Assembly: GCF_030064065.1 (NCBI RefSeq) | Contig: NZ_CP125946.1 | Coordinates: 1,674,001 to 1,738,000 of the forward strand | Length of the DNA: 64,000 nucleotides | Source of the DNA: Rothia sp. SD9660Na | GTDB taxonomy: Bacteria; Actinomycetota; Actinomycetes; Actinomycetales; Micrococcaceae | Reading direction: 5' to 3' | Part shown: one piece after another, positions 47,069-56,253 of the stretch | Numbering within the stretch: position 1 is the stretch's first letter | How the letters are laid out: every line of letters starts with the position of its first letter | Notes under the pieces: generated by a model | Database searches by the model: none | Seen by the model: the letters and a program-made list of their open reading frames with translations, nothing else | What the model was told of the DNA's origin: nothing | Translations under genes and position numbers: made by a program

Positions 47069-47785
47069 GTGAGCGAACGAACTCCGCAGACTCCGGCAAG
47101 CCCGCCCCACAAGGGCTCTCGCCCCCTCACTGCCCGCCAGAAAAAAATTTTGAGCGCCATTTCAAGCGCTATTGATGAGTACGGCTACCCGCCGTCTATG
47201 CGTGAGATCGGCGACCTTGTAGGTCTCGCTTCACTCTCATCTGTTACCCACCAGCTCTCTCGCCTCGAAGAGATGGGCTATATTAGGCGCGATCCCAAGC
47301 GTCCTCGCGCTATTGAAGTTCTCACCGGCGAGACCTCCCCCGAAGAAGCAAAGCCTGAAACCAGCGTCATCGCCCTGCCGATTGTGCCCACCTTCGCGCA
47401 GACCGACGATAACCTCGCTACCGTTCCCCTGGTGGGCCGTATTGCTGCGGGCTCGCCCATTGCCGCTGAGCAGGCAATTGAAGACGTCATGACGCTCCCC
47501 CGCCAGCTCGTAGGTCAGGGCGACCTCTTTATGCTGCGCGTCAAGGGGGACTCCATGGTCGATGCTGCGATTTGCGATGGCGACTGGGTGGTAGTGCGTG
47601 CCCAGAACACCGCCCAGAACGGTGACATCGTCGCGGCTCTGCTCGACGACGAGGCCACAGTGAAGACCTTCCGCCAGCGCGATGGTCACACCTGGTTGCT
47701 GCCCCAGAACACCCAGTACGAGCCCATTCTGGGCGATAAAGCCACCATCATGGGTAAGGTCGTCTCCGTACTGCGCAGTCTCTAA
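47069..47785 (+). CDS. lexA: LexA repressor
   Basis: SOS repressor with self-cleavage. It has an N-terminal winged helix ([29 protein letters not shown]), the cleavage site Ala127-Gly128, and the catalytic pair Ser162 (GDSM) and Lys199 (TVKTF). 238 residues. GTG start. It should repress itself, the divergent LysM gene and recA in this window. Confidence 0.96.
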   Translation: MSERTPQTPASPPHKGSRPLTARQKKILSAISSAIDEYGYPPSMREIGDLVGLASLSSVTHQLSRLEEMGYIRRDPKRPRAIEVLTGETSPEEAKPETSVIALPIVPTFAQTDDNLATVPLVGRIAAGSPIAAEQAIEDVMTLPRQLVGQGDLFMLRVKGDSMVDAAICDGDWVVVRAQNTAQNGDIVAALLDDEATVKTFRQRDGHTWLLPQNTQYEPILGDKATIMGKVVSVLRSL

Positions 47786-47799
47786 GACCTAGCCTCTAA

Positions 47800-49836
47800 C
47801 TAGTCGATTGACTGCTTGAGGCGCTCGAGCGCCCCCAGCACGACGTCCTTGCGGGTAGTAGTCCAGAAGGGCGGAAGGGACTTCACCAGGTAGGAGCCGT
47901 AGCGCTGAGTAGCGATGCGGGAGTCAAGGACGGCCACAACTCCCCTATCACCCACAGACCTCACTAGACGCCCTGCCCCCTGAGCCATACGGACCGCTGC
48001 GTGGTAGGCAGACACAGCCATAAAGCCATTGCCCCCGGCAGCTGCTACCGCCCGGGTACGGGCCTGCGACAGCGGATCATCAGGGCGGGGGAAGGGAATA
48101 CGGTCCATCATGACCAGGCGGCAGGAATCCCCGGGTACATCCACGCCCTGCCAGAGGCTCATGGTGCCAAAAAGGCAAGAATCGGTATCGTCGGTGAACT
48201 CTTTAACCAGGGCACGCAAGGAAGACTCCCCCTGCAGAAGAATATTGAGGTCGGTTCGTTCCCGTACATACTCGGCAGCTAGTTCTGCCCCGCGTTTTGA
48301 GGAAAAGAGCCCCAGTGCACCGCCGCCCGAAGCCGTCACCAGTTCCACAATCCGGTCCAGCTGTTCCAACGAGACTCCCCGCCCGGGTTTGGGCAGGTCA
48401 GACGCCAGATAAAGAACTCCCTGCTTGGGGTAGTTGAAGGGTGAGCCCACGTCGATACCGTCCCAGCGCGGAGAGTCCTTACCCATCAGCCCCAGGGCAC
48501 CAGCGGCGGCATCAAAACTTTCTCCCACTGTCAGTGTTGCGGAGGTGAGCACCACGGTACGGTTTTCGAAAAGACCCTCGCGCAGGTAACCAGCGACCGA
48601 GATAGGGGCGATATTCAAGGTGGCAGGGTCGTCATCGGCAGCAGCGACATAGCCCTTGCCAGGTTCCCAGGAACCGGTACGAGACACCCAAATCACCTGA
48701 TACAGAGGGTCAGCGGTCAGCATTTTCTCGGAGGTTTCGTGTACTTCGGTCAGAGCCGCCCGGGCCATCTGACGTCCGGCGTCGCCGTCCTTGTCGCCAC
48801 TCTTCGTATCGGTGAGGGCCTGACGCGCTGCATCACGCACGCGTTCCATGGCAGCGGCAACCCGGTCAGGCAAGCCCTTGGGCATCATCTCGGCGGGCAC
48901 CCCGTTGAGAGAATCGTCAAGAGCGAGCGCTGCCTGTTCTAATGCCTTGTGGTCGGCGTCCGTATGCCGTTTGAGACTGCGGGCGACCTTGGTAATAGCG
49001 GCCGGCGAGAGTGCCCCGGTGACAGCGCCGGTGACGCGATCAGCCAGTTCGTGGGCCTCGTCGATGATGGCGATGTCGTGGTCGGGCAGCACCGCAGCGC
49101 CCTCAAAGGCATTAATCGCCAGCAAGGCGTGGTTGGTAATGACGATATCTGATTCAGTAGCCCTGGTTCGAGCCATCTCGCTGAAACACTCTTCAACCAG
49201 GGGGCATTTTTTGCCCAGGCATTCTGAGGCGGTGACGGCTACCTGCCGCCATGCCTTATCGCTCACGCCTGGCAGCAACTCGTCGCGGTCGCCGGTGTCG
49301 GTGGTCTGCGCCCATTCGCGAAGGCGCACAACCTCCTCCCCCAGTTTTCCGGCGGGGCCGGTGGAACCGGTAGCGGCATCCATATCGAAAAGGGCATCGC
49401 CGTCGTCCTCGGGGTAGCCGCCTTCGAGCTTATGCAGGCAGACGTAGTTGTTGCGGCCCTTGAGAATAGCGACGTCGGTTTCATGCTCGGGTTCATCGCC
49501 CAGGGATTCCAGCAGGCGCGGAATATCGCGGTTGACAATCTGCGATTGCAGGGCCAGCGTTGCGGTAGCTACCACGATAGGTTTTTCTGCTGTTTGGGCA
49601 GCATGAATGGCGGGTACTAAGTAGCCCAGGGACTTACCGGTACCGGTGCCAGCCTGCACCAGCAGGTGTTTTTCGGTGTCGAGAGCGCGGGCTACGTGGG
49701 CTGCCATGGTCCGCTGGCCGTCGCGCTTCTGGCCGCCGGAGCGCTCCACGACGGTGTCGAGGAGCTGTAGGACGGGCTTGGCTCCGGGCAGGGTCTCTAG
49801 CTCCTGCCCGGTGGGTGCGGTGACGTGTTCGTTCAT
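47800..49836 (-). CDS. DinG/XPD-type ATP-dependent DNA helicase
   Basis: 5'-3' helicase of the Fe-S group. Walker A AGTGTGKS near residue 62, DEAH box (IIDEAHELADRV), and four Cys for an iron-sulfur cluster: one in NNYVCLHK and three in ECLGKKCPLVEECF. The C-terminal helicase lobe ends with GAGRLVRS-type motif VI. 678 residues. Its start overlaps hflX by four bases. Convergent to lexA with only 14 bp between the stops. Confidence 0.92.
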   Translation of the reverse strand: MNEHVTAPTGQELETLPGAKPVLQLLDTVVERSGGQKRDGQRTMAAHVARALDTEKHLLVQAGTGTGKSLGYLVPAIHAAQTAEKPIVVATATLALQSQIVNRDIPRLLESLGDEPEHETDVAILKGRNNYVCLHKLEGGYPEDDGDALFDMDAATGSTGPAGKLGEEVVRLREWAQTTDTGDRDELLPGVSDKAWRQVAVTASECLGKKCPLVEECFSEMARTRATESDIVITNHALLAINAFEGAAVLPDHDIAIIDEAHELADRVTGAVTGALSPAAITKVARSLKRHTDADHKALEQAALALDDSLNGVPAEMMPKGLPDRVAAAMERVRDAARQALTDTKSGDKDGDAGRQMARAALTEVHETSEKMLTADPLYQVIWVSRTGSWEPGKGYVAAADDDPATLNIAPISVAGYLREGLFENRTVVLTSATLTVGESFDAAAGALGLMGKDSPRWDGIDVGSPFNYPKQGVLYLASDLPKPGRGVSLEQLDRIVELVTASGGGALGLFSSKRGAELAAEYVRERTDLNILLQGESSLRALVKEFTDDTDSCLFGTMSLWQGVDVPGDSCRLVMMDRIPFPRPDDPLSQARTRAVAAAGGNGFMAVSAYHAAVRMAQGAGRLVRSVGDRGVVAVLDSRIATQRYGSYLVKSLPPFWTTTRKDVVLGALERLKQSID

Positions 49837-51437
49837 GCGCGCTGAGTTTCAACCGCCCCTGAGGCGATAGCTTCGTCGATTTCAGGTTGCAGTACTTCAA
49901 GAAGGTCTTCTTCGAGCACGTACTCAGTAAGGTCAGAGGCAACTTCTTCGCGCACTAGTGCCTGAACGTAGGTGCCGTCTTGCACAAAGGCAGTGCGCAG
50001 AATCTCGGCGTCCCACTCGTGCAGACGGGATACCACGCCACCTGCTGAGAAGGGTACCAGCAGGTTGAGTTCAATGGAGGGGCGGGGAATGGTGTCCGCA
50101 ATCTTCTGCTGTAGCTCCTCAATTCCCTCACCGGTACGGGCTGAGACCACAACGTGGTTGGGTTCTTTCTGCCGCAGGCGCTCAATGACGAAGGGGTCAG
50201 CCGCATCTGCCTTGTTGAGCACGATGATTTCAGGGATGTTCTGGGCATCAACCTCGGTGATCACCTGGCGGACAGAATGGACCTGCCCCTCGGGGTCGGG
50301 GTGGGAGACATCCACAACGTGAACGATCACATCAGCGTCGGCAACTTCCTCAAGGGTGGAGCGGAAGGCCTCCACCAGCTGGGTGGGCAGGGCGCGCACA
50401 AAGCCGACGGTGTCAGAGAGGGTGTAGCCCACGCCGTCCGGAGTCTGGGCCTTACGCACGGTGGGGTCCAGGGTCGCGAAGAGGGCGTTTTCAACCAGCA
50501 CGCCGGCGTCGGTGAGGCGGTTGAGCAGGGAGGACTTACCGGCGTTGGTATAACCGGCAATCGCAACGGACGGCACCCGGTTACGCTTGCGGTTCAGACG
50601 CTTGGTCTCGCGTGCAGGAGCCATGGCCGCAATCTCTCGCTTGAGCTTGGCCATGCGGGCGCGCAGACGGCGGCGGTCCATTTCAATCTTGGTTTCACCG
50701 GGGCCGCGGGAACCGATGCCTTCACCACCGGCGGCACGGCCACCGGCCTGACGGGACAGGGAGGCACCCCAACCGCGCAGACGCGGCAGCATGTATTCGA
50801 GCTGGGCCAGCTCAACCTGGGCCTTACCTTCACGCGACTTAGCGTGCTGGGCGAAGATATCAAGAATCAGGGCGGTGCGGTCAATGACCTTGACCTTGAC
50901 GATATCTTCAATAGCACGGCGCTGGGAGGGGGCCAGTTCAGCATCCACAATCACGGTATCGGCGCCGGACGCCTCAACGATATCTTTGAGTTCCAGCACC
51001 TTGCCGGAGCCCAGGTAGGTGCCCGGGTCTGGCTTCAGACGACGCTGCACCAGACCGTCCAGAACCTCTGAACCGGCAGTCTCAGCCAGTGCCGCCAGCT
51101 CACGCAGGGAATTCTCAGCTTCTTCCAGAGTGCCCTCTGACCAGACGCCTGCCAGTACAACGCGCTCTAGGCGCAGCTGGCGGTATTCGACCTCGGTAAC
51201 GTCATCAAGCTCGGTGGAGAGGCCCGCTACACGGCGCAGCGCTCGACGCTCTTCAAGATCTACCTGGTCGCCGTCGTATTCAGAGTGTTCACGCTGGTTA
51301 TCTGAGAGTTCGCGGGCCCTTTCATCGAGCACACTACCGTTGCCCGCTGCCCGCCCCAGCACGCGGTCTACCGTGAGTCTCAGCTGTTCATCTGAGGGAA
51401 GTTTAGGGTCATTGCTGGGGTTTGAAGTCTCGGTCAT
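49833..51437 (-). CDS. hflX: GTPase HflX
   Basis: Ribosome-associated GTPase that splits stalled or stressed ribosomes. It has an N-terminal HflX domain with glycine-rich linker (GGRAAGGEGIGSRGPGETKIE), G1 GYTNAGKSSLLN, G3 DTVGF and G4 NKAD. 534 residues; the first 60 are an acidic extension not usual in E. coli HflX. miaA and miaB, frequent partners of hflX, lie downstream in this window. Confidence 0.94.
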   Translation of the reverse strand: MTETSNPSNDPKLPSDEQLRLTVDRVLGRAAGNGSVLDERARELSDNQREHSEYDGDQVDLEERRALRRVAGLSTELDDVTEVEYRQLRLERVVLAGVWSEGTLEEAENSLRELAALAETAGSEVLDGLVQRRLKPDPGTYLGSGKVLELKDIVEASGADTVIVDAELAPSQRRAIEDIVKVKVIDRTALILDIFAQHAKSREGKAQVELAQLEYMLPRLRGWGASLSRQAGGRAAGGEGIGSRGPGETKIEMDRRRLRARMAKLKREIAAMAPARETKRLNRKRNRVPSVAIAGYTNAGKSSLLNRLTDAGVLVENALFATLDPTVRKAQTPDGVGYTLSDTVGFVRALPTQLVEAFRSTLEEVADADVIVHVVDVSHPDPEGQVHSVRQVITEVDAQNIPEIIVLNKADAADPFVIERLRQKEPNHVVVSARTGEGIEELQQKIADTIPRPSIELNLLVPFSAGGVVSRLHEWDAEILRTAFVQDGTYVQALVREEVASDLTEYVLEEDLLEVLQPEIDEAIASGAVETQRA

Positions 51438-51524
51438 AGTACCTTTCGAGGTGGTTTGAGGCGTCCTTCTATTCTAGCTTTTCCGGGGCGGTAAGGGCAG
51501 GGGCTTAGCGTAGAATGAACGTCT

Positions 51525-52130
51525 ATGAGTAGCGCGCACTATTTTTCTGAAAACCCCACCGGAGATTTCTCACCCCAGCCCGTAACTGTTGAGCTGGGCG
51601 GACGCCGGGTGCAGGTTCTGACCGCTTCCGGCATCTTTAGCCCGGGTGGGGTTGATAAGGGAACCCGTATTCTCCTGGATGAGGCCCCCGCTCCGCAGGG
51701 GGTGCGCATGCTCGATATCGGGTGCGGTTGGGGCCCAATTACCCTGACCCTGGCTATGGCAGCGCCTGATGCTGAGGTCTACGGGGTCGAGGTGAACTCC
51801 CGCTCTGCCAAGCTTACCGAAATGAACGCTGAACGCCTGGGCCTGACCAACGTGACGGTCTCAGCCCCCGATGCACTCGATGAGTCGCTGACCTTTGACA
51901 CCATCTGGTCTAACCCGCCCATTCGCGTAGGTAAGGACGTGCTACACGGTATCATGCACACCTGGCTGCCCCGTCTTACTCCCGGCGGTACCGCCTACCT
52001 GGTCGTTCAGAAAAACCTGGGCTCAGACTCTCTACAGAAGTGGTTGGCCGCTGAGTTCCCCGAGCTGGAGGTAGCCCGCTACGCTACCTCGAAGGGTTTC
52101 CGAATTCTTGAGGTGCACCGCCCGGCGTAG
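51525..52130 (+). CDS. RsmC-like 16S rRNA guanine methyltransferase
   Basis: SAM-dependent methyltransferase of the RsmC/RlmG type, single-domain form of 201 residues. SAM motif MLDIGCGWGPITLTLA, acidic contact VYGVEVN and the catalytic NPPIRVGK motif (N2-guanine enzymes have NPP). A -10-like TAGAAT lies eight bases before the ATG with no Shine-Dalgarno sequence, so it is probably leaderless. Its last 99 bases overlap the convergent methyltransferase gene. Confidence 0.87.
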   Translation: MSSAHYFSENPTGDFSPQPVTVELGGRRVQVLTASGIFSPGGVDKGTRILLDEAPAPQGVRMLDIGCGWGPITLTLAMAAPDAEVYGVEVNSRSAKLTEMNAERLGLTNVTVSAPDALDESLTFDTIWSNPPIRVGKDVLHGIMHTWLPRLTPGGTAYLVVQKNLGSDSLQKWLAAEFPELEVARYATSKGFRILEVHRPA

Positions 52131-52748
52131 CACCATCACCGCATCGGGTATGGTTGCGGGTTCGCCCTCGGGTGAGGTGATATCCCGAGCCCACTCTTCA
52201 GCCAGCACAATCTCAATATCGTCGCGGCTGTGGGTGAGGGCTCGTGCCTCTTCGGCAGCCTTCACCATTCGAGCCCTGTGCTTGCGGGCGTCCTCGGGGT
52301 CTGCAAAGGAGGGCGCACCTGCGTGCGCCACCGAGATAAGCTCTCCACCGGGTTTCAGCAGGTCCAGGGCCGCTGCAAGCAGGGGCAGGCGGTCAAAGTC
52401 AGCGTAGGACTGCAAGAAGCTAGTGACAATCAGGTCAAAACGCTGGTCGGTAGACCAGTCGGTGAGATCAGCGTCGATAAAGCTGGCCTCCAACCCCTCG
52501 GCTGCCGCGCGGGCGCGAGCGCGCCCTACCGCGACGTCCGAAATATCGATGCCGGTAGCCTGCCAGCCTCGGGCTGCTAGCCAGAGCACATCCCCGCCTT
52601 CGCCGCAACCAAGGTCAAGGACGGTGCCGGGGGCGCGGTCGCCGATGAGGGTAACGAGTGAGGCGTTGGGCTTGCCCGACCACATCTGTTCCCGCTCTGA
52701 GTAAATCTCGTTCCAGAGTTCCCGGTTGTTTTCTACGTTGTCAGCCAT
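52032..52748 (-). CDS. class I SAM-dependent methyltransferase
   Basis: 238 residues. SAM-binding motif I VLDLGCGEGGDVLWLA, motif II TGIDIS, and motif post-I SFIDADL; the N-terminal NRELWNEIYSEREQMWSGKPN is shared with small-molecule and tellurite-resistance-type (TehB-like) methyltransferases. The substrate cannot be told. It starts directly after the dapF stop and its 3' end runs 99 bases into the convergent RsmC-like gene. Confidence 0.83.
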   Translation of the reverse strand: MADNVENNRELWNEIYSEREQMWSGKPNASLVTLIGDRAPGTVLDLGCGEGGDVLWLAARGWQATGIDISDVAVGRARARAAAEGLEASFIDADLTDWSTDQRFDLIVTSFLQSYADFDRLPLLAAALDLLKPGGELISVAHAGAPSFADPEDARKHRARMVKAAEEARALTHSRDDIEIVLAEEWARDITSPEGEPATIPDAVMVLRRAVHLKNSETLRGSVAGYLQLGELSGQPLL

Positions 52749-53705
52749 TTAGCCCAGCAGAACCTTACCGGTCATGGCGGCCGGCCCTGCCAGGACGACG
52801 TGTTCAAGGTTGTCGGGGCCCAGTACGAAGGTGACGGCGAGGGTTCCACCGGGTACGCGAACCAACCACTCGTCGGGGGCGTCCTCGCCACCCCAGAAAC
52901 GGGTAGCGGCAGCGGCGGCGCAAGCGCCGGTACCGCAGGAGAGGGTTTCGCCGACGCCGCGTTCGTGCACGCGCATGCGAATTGAACCGATGTTTTCGGT
53001 GGCGGGGTCGCCGTCCTCTGCTGAGATTTCTTCCGGGACGACGAACTCTACGTTGGTGCCTTCAGGTGGGTTGGGGGAAACCTTGGGGGCTTCGTGCAGG
53101 TTGAGGCCGTCGAGCTTGCCGTCGGTGCCCAGCATGACGACGGTATGGGGGTTGCCCATGGTGATGGACAGGGCCCCGCGGGGAGTGCGCAGGCCCTTGG
53201 CGGTCACCTGAGCGTCGGTGCCGTTATCGCGGGCCATGTCACCATTGATGAAGCCCCAGGGGCCCATGTCGATGGCGTAGCCGTCTTCGGTACGGCCCAC
53301 GGCCTTGATACCGGCGCGGGTGGCGATGAGCAGGCGTCCGCCCTCTTCGAGCTCAACCAGTTTTTCGGTCAACAGGTAGTCCACAAAAGCGCGCACGCCA
53401 TTGCCGCACATCTCGGCGATCGAGCCGTCGCCGTTGCGGTAGTCCATGAACCAGATAGCTTCGGGGGTCTCTTCCAGCAGGTGGGAGGCAAAATCCAGGT
53501 GCTCGGTCTTGACCGCGCGGATAAAGCCGTCGGCGCCGATGCCGAAGTGGCGGTCGGTCACCTTGGCAATGAGCTCAGCCGGCAGGTCAAGCTTAGCTTC
53601 GGGGTCGGTGACGAAGATGAAGTCGTTGCCGGTTGCCTGGCCCTTGGTGAGGGTCTTGCCGCTCAAATCGCCCCAGACGGGGGTTTCTACGGTGTGGGTT
53701 GCCAC
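52749..53705 (-). CDS. dapF: diaminopimelate epimerase
   Basis: Converts LL- to meso-diaminopimelate for lysine and cell wall. Both catalytic Cys are present: in the EMCGNGVRAF block and in LSCGTGACA. 318 residues. Downstream of miaA in the usual actinobacterial order. In species with lysine-type peptidoglycan the enzyme still serves lysine synthesis. Confidence 0.95.
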   Translation of the reverse strand: MATHTVETPVWGDLSGKTLTKGQATGNDFIFVTDPEAKLDLPAELIAKVTDRHFGIGADGFIRAVKTEHLDFASHLLEETPEAIWFMDYRNGDGSIAEMCGNGVRAFVDYLLTEKLVELEEGGRLLIATRAGIKAVGRTEDGYAIDMGPWGFINGDMARDNGTDAQVTAKGLRTPRGALSITMGNPHTVVMLGTDGKLDGLNLHEAPKVSPNPPEGTNVEFVVPEEISAEDGDPATENIGSIRMRVHERGVGETLSCGTGACAAAAATRFWGGEDAPDEWLVRVPGGTLAVTFVLGPDNLEHVVLAGPAAMTGKVLLG

Positions 53706-53741
53706 GGGTTTTGCCTTTCCGTTGTGGGGCGCTTTTTCTTC

Positions 53742-54704
53742 TTAGTCTAGTGCCTGGTTGCCGTTGACGAGGGCCAGGGCTTCTTCAAGCAGGATGGGGC
53801 TGGACCAGTCAAGCCAGTGCACCCGCTTATCTGCCCTGAACCAGGTGAGCTGGCGGCGGGCGAACTGGCGGGTGGCGGTGACGGTATCGTCAACTGCCTG
53901 GGCGACAGAATATTCCTCACCAGCAGGCAGCAAGCCGCGGGCGGCGTCCAGAACCTTGAGAAATTCCCGGTAACCGATAGCGGCCGGAGCTGTCTTGCCC
54001 TGGCGCAGCCCCTGAGCTTCAAGAGCCTCAACCTCAGCCAGCAGACCGGCTTCTTCCATGGCAACCACCCTCTCGTACAGTCGCTGGTGCAGCTGCGCGC
54101 GGTCGCCGTTAAGACCAATTTGCAGGGCAGGCTGGAAGTAGGTGCGGGTGGGCATGAAGGACGAGAAGGGGCGACCAGTCACCTCAAAGACCTCAAGAGC
54201 GCGCACCAGGCGGCGGTCGTCCTTCACCCGCTTTGCTGATTCGGGGTCAACCGCACGTAGGCGCTCAAGCAGGGGGCCGGGGCCGGACGCCGCCAGCTCA
54301 GCTTCCAGCCGGGCCCGCACAGCCGGGTCGGTGTCGGGAAATTCCAGAACGTCCAGGGCAGCGCGCACATACAGGCCGGAGCCACCGACCAGTATCGGGT
54401 AGTTCCCGCGAGCGCGAATCTCATCAAAAATAGCCCTAGCCTGAGCCTGGAAAGTAGCGACCGAGGCTTCTTCGGTAACCTCCAGGGTATCGAGCAGGTG
54501 GTGGGATACCCCGCGCATTTCCTGGGCGGTGACCTTGGCAGTGCCAATGTTCATGCCCCGGTAGAACTGCATGGAATCAGCATTAACGCATTCCCCGCCC
54601 AAAGCCCGTGCCAGCTCAATAGCTAGGGCACTCTTGCCTGAGCCGGTGGGGCCCACCACGGCGATGATGGGCAGGGAGCTGCTGCTGGCGTCCTTCTCAA
54701 TCAC
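53742..54704 (-). CDS. miaA: tRNA dimethylallyltransferase
   Basis: Adds dimethylallyl to A37 of tRNAs. P-loop [15 protein letters not shown] at residues 17-31, [17 protein letters not shown] and the [13 protein letters not shown] block. 320 residues. GTG start just after miaB stop. Substrate supplier for MiaB upstream. Confidence 0.95.
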   Translation of the reverse strand: MIEKDASSSSLPIIAVVGPTGSGKSALAIELARALGGECVNADSMQFYRGMNIGTAKVTAQEMRGVSHHLLDTLEVTEEASVATFQAQARAIFDEIRARGNYPILVGGSGLYVRAALDVLEFPDTDPAVRARLEAELAASGPGPLLERLRAVDPESAKRVKDDRRLVRALEVFEVTGRPFSSFMPTRTYFQPALQIGLNGDRAQLHQRLYERVVAMEEAGLLAEVEALEAQGLRQGKTAPAAIGYREFLKVLDAARGLLPAGEEYSVAQAVDDTVTATRQFARRQLTWFRADKRVHWLDWSSPILLEEALALVNGNQALD

Positions 54705-54707
54705 AGC

Positions 54708-56219
54708 TTAGAGAGCAGGCTTGAAGGTGGGGAAGCCCAGGGATACCGGGGTGCCGGGCACCTGGGTGGTGCCGGTGCCGCAGGAGTCAGCCTGGGCACG
54801 ATCCCAGGCATCACCGGCGCGGGAACGACGTACCGAGTACTGCTCTGCGGTGGGGTCGGAAATCAGATGGAAGGAGCCGGCCTCGGTGATGGGCAGGGTG
54901 ACCAGGTCGCCGGGGCGGGGCACCTCGCAGCCTTCGGGCACGGTGAAGTGCACCAGGCGCTGGTCGCGGGCCCGGCCCGATAGGCGGCCGGTCTCCTCGG
55001 CCTTGCGGCCAGATTCTGCGGTCACCATCAGTTCCACGGTCTTACCCAGCTGCTTGCGGTTTTCTTCACCGGCGATGCGGTCCTGCAGGGCAATCAGGCG
55101 CTCGTAGCGCTCCTGCACCACAGCCTTAGGCACCTGGTTGGGCATGGTCGCAGCCGGGGTGCCGGGGCGGATCGAGTACTGGAAAGTAAAAGCGGACGAG
55201 AAACGGGACTCTTCGACCACGCGCAGGGTCTCCTGGAAGTCCTCTTCGGTTTCACCGGGGAAGCCGACGATAATGTCGGTGGTGATGACGGCATCGGGAA
55301 TGCGCGCGCGCACCTTCTCCAGAATGCCTAGGAACTTCTTGGAGCGGTAGGAGCGTTTCATATCTTTGAGCACCTTGTCAGAGCCGGACTGCAGGGGCAT
55401 GTGCAGCACGGGCATGACGTTGGGGGTTTCGGCCATGGCGTCGATGACGTCGTCGGTGAACATAGCCGGGTGGGGGGAGGTAAAGCGGACGCGCTCCAGC
55501 CCCTCGATCTCGCCGCAGGCTCGCAGCAGCTTCGAGAATGCCTGGCGGTCGCCAAAGCCTACGCCGTAGGAGTTGACGTTCTGGCCCAGTAGGGTCACCT
55601 CGATAGCGCCGTCGTCGACCAGGGCCTGCACTTCTGCCAGAATCTCGCCGGGGCGGCGGTCTTCTTCCTTACCGCGCAGGGAGGGCACGATACAGAAGGT
55701 ACAGGTGTTGTTGCAGCCCACAGAGATAGAGACCCAGCCGGAGTAGACGTGGTCACGTTTGGTCGGCAGGGTGGAGGGGAAGACCTCCAGTGCTTCGAGC
55801 AACTCGGCCTGGGCCTCGTTGTTATGACGGGCTCGCTCCAGCAGGGTAGGCAGGGAGCCAATGTTGTGGGTACCGAAAACCACGTCAACCCAGGGGGCCT
55901 TCTTCAAGATGGTGTCCTGATCTTTCTGCGCCAGGCAGCCACCTACAGCAATCTGCATACCCTCGTTCTCACGCTTGACCGGGGCCAGCTGGCCCAGGTT
56001 ACCGTAGAGCTTATTATCGGCGTTTTCACGCACAGCACAGGTGTTGAAGACCACCAGGTCGGGGGTGGTTCCTTCTTCAGCTGGCACGTAACCTGATGCT
56101 TCGAGCAGGCCGCTCATGCGCTCTGAATCATGTACGTTCATCTGGCAGCCAAAGGTGCGCACCTCGTAGGTGCGGGTCTTCTGGTCTGCGGTGGTTTCGG
56201 GGTTCACGTCAATACTCAC
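54708..56219 (-). CDS. miaB: tRNA methylthiotransferase MiaB
   Basis: Radical-SAM enzyme that adds methylthio to i6A37. N-terminal UPF0004 Cys residues ([21 protein letters not shown]), the radical-SAM CxxxCxxC as CNNTCTFC, and a C-terminal TRAM domain. 503 residues with a C-terminal tail after the TRAM. GTG start with -10-like TAGACT six bases upstream, so probably leaderless. Confidence 0.95.
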   Translation of the reverse strand: MSIDVNPETTADQKTRTYEVRTFGCQMNVHDSERMSGLLEASGYVPAEEGTTPDLVVFNTCAVRENADNKLYGNLGQLAPVKRENEGMQIAVGGCLAQKDQDTILKKAPWVDVVFGTHNIGSLPTLLERARHNNEAQAELLEALEVFPSTLPTKRDHVYSGWVSISVGCNNTCTFCIVPSLRGKEEDRRPGEILAEVQALVDDGAIEVTLLGQNVNSYGVGFGDRQAFSKLLRACGEIEGLERVRFTSPHPAMFTDDVIDAMAETPNVMPVLHMPLQSGSDKVLKDMKRSYRSKKFLGILEKVRARIPDAVITTDIIVGFPGETEEDFQETLRVVEESRFSSAFTFQYSIRPGTPAATMPNQVPKAVVQERYERLIALQDRIAGEENRKQLGKTVELMVTAESGRKAEETGRLSGRARDQRLVHFTVPEGCEVPRPGDLVTLPITEAGSFHLISDPTAEQYSVRRSRAGDAWDRAQADSCGTGTTQVPGTPVSLGFPTFKPAL

Positions 56220-56225
56220 CCATAC

Positions 56226-56246
56226 AGTCTACTAGGTTGCTATTCT
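56226..56246. promoter_or_regulatory. back-to-back -10 elements for miaB and the phosphotransferase-like gene
   Basis: Minus strand TAGACT (56231-56226), six bases before the miaB GTG; plus strand TATTCT (56241-56246), seven bases before the ATG at 56254. The whole gap between the starts is 34 bp, so both messages would be leaderless and the promoters overlap. Confidence 0.6.
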
Positions 56247-56253
56247 GGGCTCT

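Noticed and set aside
50154-51071. 305-codon open frame on the plus strand opposite hflX
   Set aside because: Shadow of the GC-rich hflX gene; His/Gly/Leu-rich with no recognisable family.
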